Positions 17,425 through 26,296 of a DNA stretch of 64,000 bases are shown here, piece after piece (within the stretch, counting starts at the first letter, position 1; every line of letters starts with the position of its first letter). This DNA comes from Cecembia lonarensis LW9. Its GTDB lineage: Bacteria > Bacteroidota > Bacteroidia > Cytophagales > Cyclobacteriaceae. The notes beneath the pieces are model-generated. The model was given only the letters and a program-made list of their open reading frames with translations. It ran no database searches and was not told the origin of the DNA. The stretch is from the NCBI RefSeq assembly GCF_000298295.1, contig NZ_AMGM01000004.1:59093-123092 (forward strand), written 5' to 3'. The position numbers were made by a program, and so were the translations under genes.

Positions 17425-18765
17425 ATGACCTCTCGAAGAAAATTTATCCAAACAAGCCTACTGGCTGGCGCAGGAATCAGCATTCCAGGAATTGTGGAAG
17501 CCGAAAGCCTTCGAAATCTGGCCAGAAAAGTGGCCCCATCAGACCAACTTAACTTTGCTGTTATTGGATGCAAAGGTATGGGTTGGTCCAATATGAATGC
17601 ACACTTAAAAATCCCCAATGTAAACTGTGTCGCCTTGGCTGACATTGACCAAAGTGTACTTGACCAACGCTCAGCAGATGTAGATCAGCTTAGGGGCAAA
17701 AAACCCAAGCTTTACAAAGACTACAGAAAATTGTTGGAAGACAAAGATATTGATGTCGTAATTGTTGGGACACCTGACCATTGGCACTGCCTGAATATGG
17801 TGGACAGTCTATCTGCTGGAAAGCATGTTTATGTAGAAAAACCCATTGCCAATACCATAGAAGAATGCAATTTGATGGTTAAAGCAAAACAGCGATATGG
17901 AAAAATGGTACAGGTTGGGCAATGGCAAAGAAGCGGTTCCCAATATGCGGAAGCCATTGATTATGTACGGTCCGGAAAATTGGGACAGATCCGACTGGTA
18001 AAGACTTGGGCTTATCAGGGATGGATGAAACCAGTTCCTGTCATGCCTGATGGACCTGTTCCAAATGGTGTCGATTACGCTATGTGGTTAGGTCCTGCTC
18101 CCAAACGTCCATTTAACACCAACCGGTTTCATTTTAATTTTCGATGGTTTTGGGATTATGCCGGGGGATTAATGACAGATTGGGGAGTACATGAAATAGA
18201 CATTGCCCTTTATGCGATGGGCGTCACTGCACCAAAGTCAGTAATGGCCTCTGGCGGTAAATTTGCCTATCCTGATGATGCTTCAGAAACGCCTGATACA
18301 TTACAGACTGTTTATGAGTATGATGGGTTTAATATGCTTTGGGAGCATGCTACGGGCATCGATGGCGGTAATTATGGAACCACAGAAGGAATCGCCTTCA
18401 TTGGTAACAATGGTACATTGGTTGTAAACAGAGGAGGATGGCGTGTCATTCCTGAAACCGAAAACAAAGATGGTCAGCGCATCAATAAATTGGAGGAAGT
18501 TTCATTAATCCGACCTAGTGGCAATGCCTTGGAGTTGCATGCCCAGGGTTTTGTAGATGCCATCATGCAAAATGACCCAACTAAGCTGACCTGTGGTATT
18601 GAAACCGGTAGTATAGCTGCCATCAATGCCCAAATGGGAAATATTGCCTATAAAACTGGTAAAAAAATCTATTGGGATGCTGGAAAAGGACAATTTACAG
18701 ATGCGGATGCGAATGCACTGATGAAAGCAGAGTACCACAATGGATGGAACCTACCAAAAGTATGA
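17425..18765 (+). CDS. Tat-exported Gfo/Idh/MocA family oxidoreductase
   Basis: 446 residues. A twin-arginine signal (MTSRRKFIQTSLLAGAG) with a hydrophobic stretch precedes the Rossmann domain (LNFAVIGCKGMGWSN; ADIDQSVLDQRSADVD; DVVIVGTPDHWHCLN). The family's catalytic-lysine motif EKP appears in HVYVEKPIANTIEE. The C-terminal domain has FRWFWDYAGGLMTDWGVHEIDIALYAMG. Tat export allows folding with bound NAD(P) before crossing the membrane; members of this secreted subgroup act on glycans or sugar derivatives, with tightly held cofactor. It stands alone and ends in a strong terminator. Confidence 0.9.
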   Translation: MTSRRKFIQTSLLAGAGISIPGIVEAESLRNLARKVAPSDQLNFAVIGCKGMGWSNMNAHLKIPNVNCVALADIDQSVLDQRSADVDQLRGKKPKLYKDYRKLLEDKDIDVVIVGTPDHWHCLNMVDSLSAGKHVYVEKPIANTIEECNLMVKAKQRYGKMVQVGQWQRSGSQYAEAIDYVRSGKLGQIRLVKTWAYQGWMKPVPVMPDGPVPNGVDYAMWLGPAPKRPFNTNRFHFNFRWFWDYAGGLMTDWGVHEIDIALYAMGVTAPKSVMASGGKFAYPDDASETPDTLQTVYEYDGFNMLWEHATGIDGGNYGTTEGIAFIGNNGTLVVNRGGWRVIPETENKDGQRINKLEEVSLIRPSGNALELHAQGFVDAIMQNDPTKLTCGIETGSIAAINAQMGNIAYKTGKKIYWDAGKGQFTDADANALMKAEYHNGWNLPKV

Positions 18766-18782
18766 TTGAAAATACCTTATTG

Positions 18783-18818
18783 AAAAAAGCACAAAGCGCA
18801 ATACTTTGTGCTTTTTTT
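18783..18818. terminator. Bidirectional terminator
   Basis: The stem AAAAAGCACAAAG (18784-18796) pairs with CTTTGTGCTTTTT (18804-18816) around a seven-base loop. T runs lie on both strands. It separates the convergent dehydrogenase and GNAT genes. Confidence 0.88.
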
Positions 18819-18834
18819 ATTCAAAAGCTTAAAA

Positions 18835-19398
18835 TCACCAATCATTCTCTCTTTTGACAAAAGGCCATTCATTTTTGAGAATACTGTAAAATATCGTATC
18901 TCTTCTCCTACCTTTGGTCATCAAAGTATGGCTTCTTAGTACCCCCTCTTCTATGGCATTAATGTTCTTCAATGCTTTTCTTGCCTGCAGATTTAGTACA
19001 TCAGTTTTAAATTCTACCCTTTCAAGTTCCATGAATTCAAATGCATAAGTAAGCATTAGTTTTTTCATAGTCTGATTATGACCTATTGATTGATAAGGTT
19101 TTCCAAGCCAGGTCCAGCCAATTTCTATTCTTTTATCTCTTTCTGAATAGTTACCAAAAGCCGTGGTACCAATCAATTGATGTCCGGATTTTTCCATAGC
19201 AACCAATTGTAACCTTTGTTTTTCAAAGGCTGGCTTAAGCCAAGCATTAAATTCTTCTGACTGACTCAGGTCATAGGTAAAGAATTTCCAAAGTTCAGGA
19301 GAAGAAGTCAGTTCCGATAATTTGTTAACATCAGTTACTTCAACCGGTCTCAAAAGTAATTGATCGTCTTCCAGCAAGAGGTTGAAATCCAATCTCAT
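18835..19398 (-). CDS. GNAT family N-acetyltransferase (RimJ/RimL type)
   Basis: 187 residues. The fold is of the RimJ/RimL-like branch: the first strand LLLRPVEVTDVNKLSEL, the central strand LIGTTAFGNYSERDKRIEIGWTWL, an acetyl-CoA loop region (GKPYQSIGHNQTMKKLML) and LERVEFKTDVLNLQARKALKNINAIEEGVLR. The pyrophosphate loop is degenerate compared with the usual Q/RxxGxG/A. Acceptors in this branch include protein N-termini and antibiotics, and nothing here decides which. The ATG overlaps the upstream aminotransferase stop by one base (TGATG). Confidence 0.85.
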   Translation of the reverse strand: MRLDFNLLLEDDQLLLRPVEVTDVNKLSELTSSPELWKFFTYDLSQSEEFNAWLKPAFEKQRLQLVAMEKSGHQLIGTTAFGNYSERDKRIEIGWTWLGKPYQSIGHNQTMKKLMLTYAFEFMELERVEFKTDVLNLQARKALKNINAIEEGVLRSHTLMTKGRRRDTIFYSILKNEWPFVKRENDW

Positions 19399-20522
19399 CA
19401 GCCCAGGGTTTCCAATAATGCTTGATTAAAGAATGCAACTTCCTCAATTGTTCCCGTGCTAATCCTGCACCAATCGTCCAAAGGAGGAAAAGGCCTTCCG
19501 ATGATGACCCCTTTAGACAACATTACTTCGGCTAATTTTCTGACATCTTGTTTGGCATGAAAGAACACAAAATTAGCCTGGGAGGGAAGATATTCGAGTT
19601 GTAGTTGATCCAAGGTAGCCTCAATCATTTTTCTGGCTTCCAAATTTTTATTTAAGCTAAATTGGTAAAAATCATCATCTTCCAGTGCGGCCTTCCCGGC
19701 TACTATTGCCATCATATTGGTATTGGCCACCACCCTTTCATTCAACTTGGCAGCTATTTCAGGTTTGGCCACCATATAGCCCAACCGAATACCTGCCAGA
19801 CCATAAACTTTGGATAGTGTCCTGGAAACAATAACGTTCTTTCCTTTTTTCACCAAATCGACCATAGAGGGGTAATCGGGATCCTCTATATAATCGTAGT
19901 AGGCCTCATCACTGAATACCATGGTTTTTTCGCTGACTGTTTCACAGAAATCCAATACCTTCTTGGCAGGGAGCAATTTACCGGTAGGGTTATTGGGATT
20001 ACAGAGAAATACTAATTTGGTCTTTGCCGTGATACGCTTTTCAATTTCTTCTAGGTCATAATCCAGATTCTTATCCAATGGAACCCAATTGATATCAGCA
20101 CCCCAAATTTTCGCATATTCCATCATGGACAAAAAGGTGGGCAAACCTGAAATGATCTCATCCCCCCTTCCGGCAAAAGTGATTCCCGTAATTTTAAGCC
20201 CCTCTGTTGAGCCAGCTACCAAAACAATGTGATCCGGTGTGACACCCTCCTTTTGGGCTATCATTTCGCGCAATGGGGCATTGTAAGCCCATGGATACCT
20301 GCAGCCCATGTCAAAATTATCCCTCATAGCTTTTCTTACAGCATCCGAAGGGCCATATGGATTCTCATTGGAACCCAAACGGATGGGGGTATCGAAAGGT
20401 CTTGGATTGAATTTTTTAATTTCCTCTGCAGATAATTTTCCGATAGAGGCAGCACCTGTAAGCATGGTTATGCTTCCTAAAAGCGAAGCACTTTTTAACC
20501 AATCTCTTCTGGAAAGACTCAT
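19398..20522 (-). CDS. Tat-exported HisC-like PLP aminotransferase
   Basis: I chose ATG 20522, which opens a twin-arginine signal (MSLSRRDWLKSASLLGS); the frame also reads 54 bases further upstream. About 374 residues. Class I/II aminotransferase features are RLGSNENPYGPS, AGSTEGLKITGITF, FLCNPNNPTGKLLPAKK, FSDEAYYDYIE and the Schiff-base lysine segment SRTLSKVYGLAGIRLGYM. It most resembles histidinol-phosphate aminotransferases, but export makes a biosynthetic histidine role doubtful. PLP loading before export explains use of the Tat route. The periplasmic substrate is unknown. It is coupled to the GNAT gene. Confidence 0.85.
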   Translation of the reverse strand: MSLSRRDWLKSASLLGSITMLTGAASIGKLSAEEIKKFNPRPFDTPIRLGSNENPYGPSDAVRKAMRDNFDMGCRYPWAYNAPLREMIAQKEGVTPDHIVLVAGSTEGLKITGITFAGRGDEIISGLPTFLSMMEYAKIWGADINWVPLDKNLDYDLEEIEKRITAKTKLVFLCNPNNPTGKLLPAKKVLDFCETVSEKTMVFSDEAYYDYIEDPDYPSMVDLVKKGKNVIVSRTLSKVYGLAGIRLGYMVAKPEIAAKLNERVVANTNMMAIVAGKAALEDDDFYQFSLNKNLEARKMIEATLDQLQLEYLPSQANFVFFHAKQDVRKLAEVMLSKGVIIGRPFPPLDDWCRISTGTIEEVAFFNQALLETLG

Positions 20523-20737
20523 AGTATATATCAATTTTCCAAAATCTACTAAGTATTGGGCTTTTATCAAAGTCAAATATTCCCTTGTCCCTACAATTTT
20601 TTAAAATTTCCATAAATGCGGTAAATTTTACCAAATTGTAAATTCACATGTTATTGATGAATAAATAATTATGTTTTTTAAAATTTTATTCTTAAATTTT
20701 AGTGTATCTGATAATTTCCAAAACTAAAGTAACCACT

Positions 20738-21530
20738 ATGAAAAAGATCATTTCAACCATTGCTGCCATTATGGTCACTGTAGCCATAACCTTTGGCCAA
20801 GAGACCCGATACTTGGTTTTTGAGTTCATTAAGGTGGAGTCCAATCAGACCTACGATTTTATGGCCCATAAAGAGTTTATGGAAAAAATTTACCAAGGTG
20901 CTATAAATGATAAAAAAATCATTGGCTGGGACCTTTGGTCGCTGCAATCAGGAGCCGATCCCAGTGAGTTTCAATATATCGCTGTCACCTATTATAATAA
21001 CCCTGTATCCATGATGAGCGGATTAGATGAGCAGGATTTGGTGAAATATGCCATGATAGCCTATCCTCATATGAATGAAAATCAGGTAAAACAAAAATTA
21101 GAGGCTGCTAACAACTGTATGGACCTTGCGCAGCGATCCTATATGCAGCAAATAGCTACATCTCAGGACAGTTTTCAGTTTAGAAGGGGAACATTGGCCT
21201 CCTTTGACCTCATGAAGGCGGTAGAGGGTAAATTTCAGGAATATGAAAAAAGCTGAAAAAGAAGTTTTCCTTCCCATTCACCAAAGCCGGATAAATAAGG
21301 GCTTAATGGGACACTGGAGTCTTCTGAGGACAGCCCTACCTTTTGGAAGTGAAGCAAAATCTACCCATTTAACTATGAACGTCTACAAGGATTATTTACA
21401 GTTTTTTAATGCCCAGGAATATGAAGATTTGGAATCCACCTCAGAACAGAGGGCTGCTGTAGAAAAGGGGTTAAAATCGCGTGATCAGAAATGGGTATAT
21501 TTGGCTACTTTAGAGAATGCAGTTCGATAA
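20738..21530 (+). pseudogene. Secreted two-repeat protein, split by a one-base frameshift
   Basis: The first part runs from ATG 20738 (MKKIISTIAAIMV signal peptide, cut near ITFGQ) to TGA at 21254-21256. The second frame runs from 21243 to 21530 and overlaps by 14 bases. Both halves carry the same pattern: FMEKIYQGAINDKKIIGWDLWSL in the first, FLPIHQSRINKGLMGHWSLL in the second, each followed by a strand such as IAVTYYNNPVSM or LTMNVYKDYLQF. Removing one A from the six-A run at 21246-21251 joins them as EYEKAEKEVFLP. One intact protein of about 263 residues is therefore implied. Mutation, assembly error or two coupled proteins all fit. I know no function. Confidence 0.75.
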
Positions 21531-21567
21531 AAAAAGGGGAAGCTAATTTGAGCATCCCCCTTCTTTT
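21528..21567. terminator. Terminator between convergent genes
   Basis: GGGGAAGCT and AGCATCCCC pair in eight of nine positions around AATTTG. The stem is flanked by A and T runs that give both strands a T tract. Confidence 0.7.
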
Positions 21568-23412
21568 TTACCAGGCAATTCCGTAATCCTCACCATGGTT
21601 ACTTGACCCTCCCCAGAAACTGCTATGTTTCCAGTCAAACCAAATGGCATTCAAGGGGCCTGAAGTTCTTTCGAGAAAATTCATTTTATATCCCCTATTT
21701 TTAAGGTCATTCCTTACCCAGGCCGGAACTGCTGAATTGAGGGTAATTGAACCTGGTTTGGATTCATGCGCCCCAAAAGAAGACTGCATTTGATAACTGT
21801 GAATGTTAGCGGCTTCGGAGGCTTCCTGTACCGTCATACCAAACTCAACCATGTTAAGAAAGAGTTGTAACAAATCCTGATCCTGCGTATCTCCTCCCTG
21901 CACTGCAAAAGATAAGAAAGGCTTACCATCTTTCAAGGCCATACTTGGCGTCAGCGTTACCCTTGGTCTTTTCCCGGGCTCAAGTAAATTGAAAGGGTTT
22001 AGCGCTTCATCCAACACGAAGCTTTGCATTCTTTGGCTTAAGCCAATACCTGTATTCCCGGCAATTACTGCTGGAATCCAACCACCTGATGGGGTGATGG
22101 AAACCACCCATCCATCCTTATCAGCTGCTTGAATGGAAGTAGTGCCAGACTGAAACTGCTTTAGGAATGGGTCATCAGGTCCCTGAATAGGGAGCTCAGG
22201 CTGGTAATAGGCTAAATCATTCTTTCTCTTTTCGAGTAAGTGAAGAAATGGGTTTTTTTCATTCTGAAAAGGATAAGGGTCCCCTGGTCCCATTTCCGGA
22301 TCATTTTTCTCTTGAATGAGTTTGGCTCTTTGCTTGGCATATTCTTTGGACAGCAATCCTTTCATAGGACTTTTAGGACTGAAATCCGGATCACCATAGT
22401 AAAAGTCCCTATCAGCAAAAGCCAGGTTCATCGCCTGATAAACCGTATTGATGTAATTGGCCGAATTGTAACCCATTGACTTAAGGTCAAAATTTTCCAG
22501 GATATTTAAAGTTTGCAGAAGCACGGGTCCTTGTGTCCATTCCTGCAACTTATAGACCTCTATTCCCTTGTAATTGGTACTCAAAGGCTCCTCAATTTTG
22601 ACCTTCCATTTGGACAAATCCTCCATAGTGAACAACCCACCCTGTTCCCGGGTACCCCTTACGATTTCCTCTGCAATATCTCCTTTATAAAAACGATCAT
22701 AGGCTTCATAAATAGCCTCTTTTCTTGTTTTACCTGCTGCAAGCGCCGCTTTTTCAGTATCTACGAGTTTCTTTAAAGTCTGATATAAATCCTCCTGAAC
22801 AAAAATCTCTCCTGCATGTGGGGCTTCACGTTCTTCGCCCAAATGTGGCAAAAAAACCTTTTTTGAATGGGGCCAACCCTTGATCAAATCCTTTCTGTTT
22901 TCAATCATATTGGCGGTTTGCGCTTCAATTGGGTATCCTTTAGCCATTTCCATGGCAGGTGCAAGTACCTGCTCCAGACTCATGGTACCGTACTCTGCCA
23001 GCATGGTCATTAAACCACCTGGAGTTCCTGGAGTTGTCGCCGCCAATGGTCCAAATTCAGGTGGATATTGCATATCTTTCTCTTTAAAAAAATCAACGGT
23101 TGCACCCGTTGGTGCTATTCCCATTGCGTTGATAGCGATAACTTTTTGGGTATGAGGGTTATAAATTAAGGCTTGTGTTTCACCTCCCCAACTCAGAACA
23201 TCCCACATGGTACAGACAGCAGCCAACATGGCGCAGGAGGCATCTATGGCATTCCCTCCTTGAGAAAATATCATGGCTCCTGCAGTCGCACCAAGCGGCT
23301 TACCCGTTATTGCCATCCAATGTTTACCGTGTAGCGGGGGCTTTTGGGTAGTTTGAGCACCGAGTGAAGCAGATAAACAACAAATTAAGAAAATAAAGGC
23401 AGTTTTTTTCAT
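21568..23412 (-). CDS. ggt: Exported gamma-glutamyltransferase family protein
   Basis: 614 residues with a signal peptide ending SLGAQ. This N-terminal nucleophile hydrolase is made as one chain and cleaves itself before a threonine. The likely site is T424/T425 in QSGTTSIQAADKDG, which begins the small subunit; the large subunit has the usual MIFSQGGNAIDASCAMLA and TPGTPGGLMTML. The substrate segments PSGGWIPAVIAGNTGIGLSQRM and PFLSFAVQGGDTQDQ are also present. Family members hydrolyse glutathione or other gamma-glutamyl compounds in the periplasm; some relatives are cephalosporin acylases. It lies 3 bases after the next gene upstream, in one operon. Confidence 0.88.
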   Translation of the reverse strand: MKKTAFIFLICCLSASLGAQTTQKPPLHGKHWMAITGKPLGATAGAMIFSQGGNAIDASCAMLAAVCTMWDVLSWGGETQALIYNPHTQKVIAINAMGIAPTGATVDFFKEKDMQYPPEFGPLAATTPGTPGGLMTMLAEYGTMSLEQVLAPAMEMAKGYPIEAQTANMIENRKDLIKGWPHSKKVFLPHLGEEREAPHAGEIFVQEDLYQTLKKLVDTEKAALAAGKTRKEAIYEAYDRFYKGDIAEEIVRGTREQGGLFTMEDLSKWKVKIEEPLSTNYKGIEVYKLQEWTQGPVLLQTLNILENFDLKSMGYNSANYINTVYQAMNLAFADRDFYYGDPDFSPKSPMKGLLSKEYAKQRAKLIQEKNDPEMGPGDPYPFQNEKNPFLHLLEKRKNDLAYYQPELPIQGPDDPFLKQFQSGTTSIQAADKDGWVVSITPSGGWIPAVIAGNTGIGLSQRMQSFVLDEALNPFNLLEPGKRPRVTLTPSMALKDGKPFLSFAVQGGDTQDQDLLQLFLNMVEFGMTVQEASEAANIHSYQMQSSFGAHESKPGSITLNSAVPAWVRNDLKNRGYKMNFLERTSGPLNAIWFDWKHSSFWGGSSNHGEDYGIAW

Positions 23413-23415
23413 AAA

Positions 23416-24474
23416 TTAATTGTCAATAAGTTTAGGAATAAGCGGTTCATAGCCATCAAACATACTGTTATAGAATGTAAAGACATTAAAATATCCAGCT
23501 GGCTGTTTGATATTTACAGCATTTTCTTTTACGAAATTCTCAATTTCCTCTGCCTTATCACCAAAAATTTTATAAAACTTCTTCTTTTGTTTAGGAATGG
23601 CAATTACCTCCTTTTCCTTAAGATAATAGTACGTATTTCGCTTTACAATTTCATCATTTCGTTGCCCGATCATCAATGCTTCATTGTAATTGGACTGCTT
23701 GATGGTAGCAATAGTTCTTCGTAACAAAGGAAGTTGTCCTTCAACCAATACTTCAAAAAAACCTGAAATGGGAGAGCCATCCTCCTTAAAGTCCATTCCA
23801 TTGACGAAATATCTTGGCACATTATGTTCACTGTCTATCCAAACTAAATTTTGCACCCTAAGTCCAGGCAAAACCGTAACCTGATCGGCTTCTGCATCCC
23901 TTAATTCAAAATTATTTGAACTGATATTATATCGTACAAAATACCCTTCCATCAACTCATTGTCCCTGTACAGCAAAACAGAAGCCTTATTCCATTTTGG
24001 ATCAAGGTAATAATTACCATATAATCGTTTAGGCTCTGGGGGGATACCAAAAACCTGATTACCACCAATGAAATTTGGCCTTTTGGAAAAAAGCTCGGCA
24101 ATATTCGTTGCTCGGATGGTTTTCTGCAAGGCCAGGTCTTCTGGGTTTTCATATCCCATAGGAAACAAGGTTATGACCCCTAAATCCAAATCACCTTTTA
24201 CATTGATTTGTGCCTGATAAGATTGATAACCAGAAATATTGATGTTTAATATAAATCTATCGTTGTATACATTCGCAATATTAAATGTACCTGCATCCCT
24301 GGAAACAGCAGAAAAGGCCGTTTCTCTTAGGGTAACCACAGCACCATTAATAAATTGATCTGATAGCCCATCTTTCAAAACACCTTTGATTTGGTACAAT
24401 TCCTGGGCATAGTTAGGAAATGCAGAAAATAAAATAAAACCCACAAGAAGGAATGGTCGCTTCAAGCGCTTCAT
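23416..24474 (-). CDS. Exported protein with carboxypeptidase-regulatory-like domain
   Basis: I chose ATG 24474 (MKRLKRPFLLVGF); ATG 24486 is four codons upstream. About 352 residues. The signal peptide ends near NYAQ. A CarboxypepD_reg-like beta-sandwich follows (YQIKGVLKDGLSDQFINGAVVTLRE; SRDAGTFNIANV), as seen at the start of many Bacteroidota surface proteins. The rest (about 110-352) is unlike any family I recognise and contains KASVLLYRDNELMEGYFVRYN and FKEDGSPISGFFEVLVEG. No TonB barrel follows. It is co-transcribed with the gamma-glutamyltransferase. Confidence 0.75.
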   Translation of the reverse strand: MKRLKRPFLLVGFILFSAFPNYAQELYQIKGVLKDGLSDQFINGAVVTLRETAFSAVSRDAGTFNIANVYNDRFILNINISGYQSYQAQINVKGDLDLGVITLFPMGYENPEDLALQKTIRATNIAELFSKRPNFIGGNQVFGIPPEPKRLYGNYYLDPKWNKASVLLYRDNELMEGYFVRYNISSNNFELRDAEADQVTVLPGLRVQNLVWIDSEHNVPRYFVNGMDFKEDGSPISGFFEVLVEGQLPLLRRTIATIKQSNYNEALMIGQRNDEIVKRNTYYYLKEKEVIAIPKQKKKFYKIFGDKAEEIENFVKENAVNIKQPAGYFNVFTFYNSMFDGYEPLIPKLIDN

Positions 24475-24507
24475 TAAAATAATCATATGGTAATTACATG
24501 AAATTAT

Positions 24508-24515
24508 TATATTTG
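24508..24515 (+). promoter_or_regulatory. Candidate -7 promoter element of Bacteroidota type
   Basis: TATATTTG matches the Bacteroidota -7 consensus TAnnTTTG exactly, 72 bases before the DoxX-like gene in a divergent gap. No convincing -33 TTG is placed ahead of it, so the call is weak. Confidence 0.35.
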
Positions 24516-24586
24516 TTTGATTATAGCATGCTGCAATTTTGGCAGTATTGCGTAATATAACCCATTTAAAACCGCTTTAAAAAAAC

Positions 24587-24931
24587 ATGTCCCTATTTTT
24601 TCTGTATCTTATGAGTGGATTTTATGTATTTGCCGGACTCATGCATTTCATAAAACCCAAAATGTACGTCAAAATTATTCCGCCATTTTTTCCTCAACCA
24701 AAAATCCTTAACTTGCTGTCCGGCGCTTTAGAAATTATTTTTGGTATAGGTCTCTTATTTGAATCTTACAGGTCAGTCTCGGCCTGGGGCATTGTATTGC
24801 TTTTGATAGCTGTATTTCCTGCAAATATATACATGTACCAAAAAGGTGTAAGAGGAATTCCCAACTGGTTATTGTTACTTAGATTGCCCTTACAATTCGT
24901 TCTCATAGCCTGGGCTATGTATTATACTTAA
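24587..24931 (+). CDS. DoxX-like small membrane protein
   Basis: 114 residues with four hydrophobic segments (LFFLYLMSGFYVFAGLMHFIKPK; LNLLSGALEIIFGIGLLF; GIVLLLIAVFPANIYMY; LRLPLQFVLIAWAMYY). The GLMHFIKPKMYVKIIPP segment, the LSGALEIIFGIGLL pattern and the PANIYMY motif are typical of DoxX/DUF417-like proteins. The function is unknown; the family is loosely linked to redox or thiosulfate metabolism. It ends 3 bases before the helicase start and is therefore in an operon with it. Confidence 0.82.
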   Translation: MSLFFLYLMSGFYVFAGLMHFIKPKMYVKIIPPFFPQPKILNLLSGALEIIFGIGLLFESYRSVSAWGIVLLLIAVFPANIYMYQKGVRGIPNWLLLLRLPLQFVLIAWAMYYT

Positions 24932-24934
24932 TTT

Positions 24935-26281
24935 ATGGAAACAAATAATTTCGATCGATTTAATTTCGAAAATGAACTGGCAGAAGGTTTAGATGCCATG
25001 GGTTTTGAAAAACCCACACCCATTCAAGAATCAGCCATTCCAGTAATCATGGAAGGGCGTGACATCATCGCCTGCGCACAAACAGGCACAGGTAAAACGG
25101 CTGCTTTTATCCTACCTGTTTTGAATAAAATAGCCAAGTCAGGTTCAACAGGCTTAAATACTCTTATACTTGCCCCGACCAGAGAATTAGCGATCCAAAT
25201 AGATCAACAAATTCAGGGTTTCGCTTATTTCTTGGGAATCAGTTCAATTTCTGTTTATGGTGGTGGAGATGGTATCGTTTGGGAGCAACAGAAAAAGGCA
25301 TTGGAAACGGGAACGGAGATCATTGTGGCCACACCGGGCAGATTGATTGCTTTGTTATCCAGTGGCAAAATAGAATTCAATAAAATACAGCATCTGATTT
25401 TGGATGAAGCAGACAGGATGTTGGACATGGGTTTTTCGGATGACATTATAAAAATCGTCAATTACTTACCCAAAAAGAGACAGACCATTTTATTTTCTGC
25501 TACCATGCCTCCAAAAATCAGGCAGTTTTCCAAAAAACTACTCCATGAGCCGGAAGAAATCAGCCTGGCCATAGGTAAAACTGCCGAAGGGGTAACCCAA
25601 GGTGCTTATTTGGTTTACGACCACCAAAAAGAAGACCTTGTCAGACATATTCTTTCACAAAAGCCCTATGAAGCTGTCATTATTTTTGCCTCCACTAAGG
25701 AAAAGGTAAAAAGCCTATTTAAGGTGATTAAAAAATCATTTGATGTGGAATCCTTCCATTCTGACCTGGACCAGGTAGAAAGGGAGCAAATCATGTCCAG
25801 GTTCAAGAATAGAACATTAAAAATCCTCATTGGGACAGACATCATATCCAGGGGAATAGATGTGGTAGGCATTGAATTGGTAATCAATTTTGATACCCCG
25901 AACGATCCGGAAGATTATGTTCATCGGGTGGGAAGAACCGCAAGGGCAGACAGTAAAGGAGAGGCCATCACTTTTATCAATGACAAGGACAGATACAAGT
26001 TCAGAAGAATTGAAGAGTTGATAGGCATAGAAGTACCCAAACTGCCATTGCCAGAAGGTTTTGAAGCTGGACCTGAGTACCAAAAGTCCACTTCTTCAAA
26101 TAAACCAAAACATTCAAAGAAAAACTTCAAATCTAAAAAAGGACCAAACAAGTCCCAATCAAGCCCTCAAAAAAAGGAAAGGTCTTCAGAAGAGAGAAAA
26201 CCCCAACATCAGGAAGCAGAGAGAAAAAGCAGTCCTTCCAAATTTGGGAAAAGAGCAAATGTGACCAAGAATCAGGAATAA
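24935..26281 (+). CDS. DEAD-box RNA helicase
   Basis: 448 residues. All helicase motifs are present in order: Q motif GFEKPTPIQ, Walker A AQTGTGKTAA, PTRELA, TPGRLI, DEAD in LDEADRMLDMGF, SAT in FSATMP, and motif VI HRVGRTAR. Residues from about 375 form a basic, low-complexity tail rich in lysine, serine and glutamine (KKNFKSKKGPNKSQ), typical of RhlE-type enzymes and likely to grip RNA. It unwinds short RNA duplexes with ATP, in ribosome assembly or RNA decay. Convergent with porP. Confidence 0.93.
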   Translation: METNNFDRFNFENELAEGLDAMGFEKPTPIQESAIPVIMEGRDIIACAQTGTGKTAAFILPVLNKIAKSGSTGLNTLILAPTRELAIQIDQQIQGFAYFLGISSISVYGGGDGIVWEQQKKALETGTEIIVATPGRLIALLSSGKIEFNKIQHLILDEADRMLDMGFSDDIIKIVNYLPKKRQTILFSATMPPKIRQFSKKLLHEPEEISLAIGKTAEGVTQGAYLVYDHQKEDLVRHILSQKPYEAVIIFASTKEKVKSLFKVIKKSFDVESFHSDLDQVEREQIMSRFKNRTLKILIGTDIISRGIDVVGIELVINFDTPNDPEDYVHRVGRTARADSKGEAITFINDKDRYKFRRIEELIGIEVPKLPLPEGFEAGPEYQKSTSSNKPKHSKKNFKSKKGPNKSQSSPQKKERSSEERKPQHQEAERKSSPSKFGKRANVTKNQE

Positions 26282-26296
26282 GACTTTCCATCGAGA

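Noticed and set aside
21243..21256. Programmed -1 frameshifting on A-AAA-AAG
   Set aside because: The heptamer is not in the frame needed for -1 slippage; joining the two halves needs a +1 shift. A plain indel is simpler.
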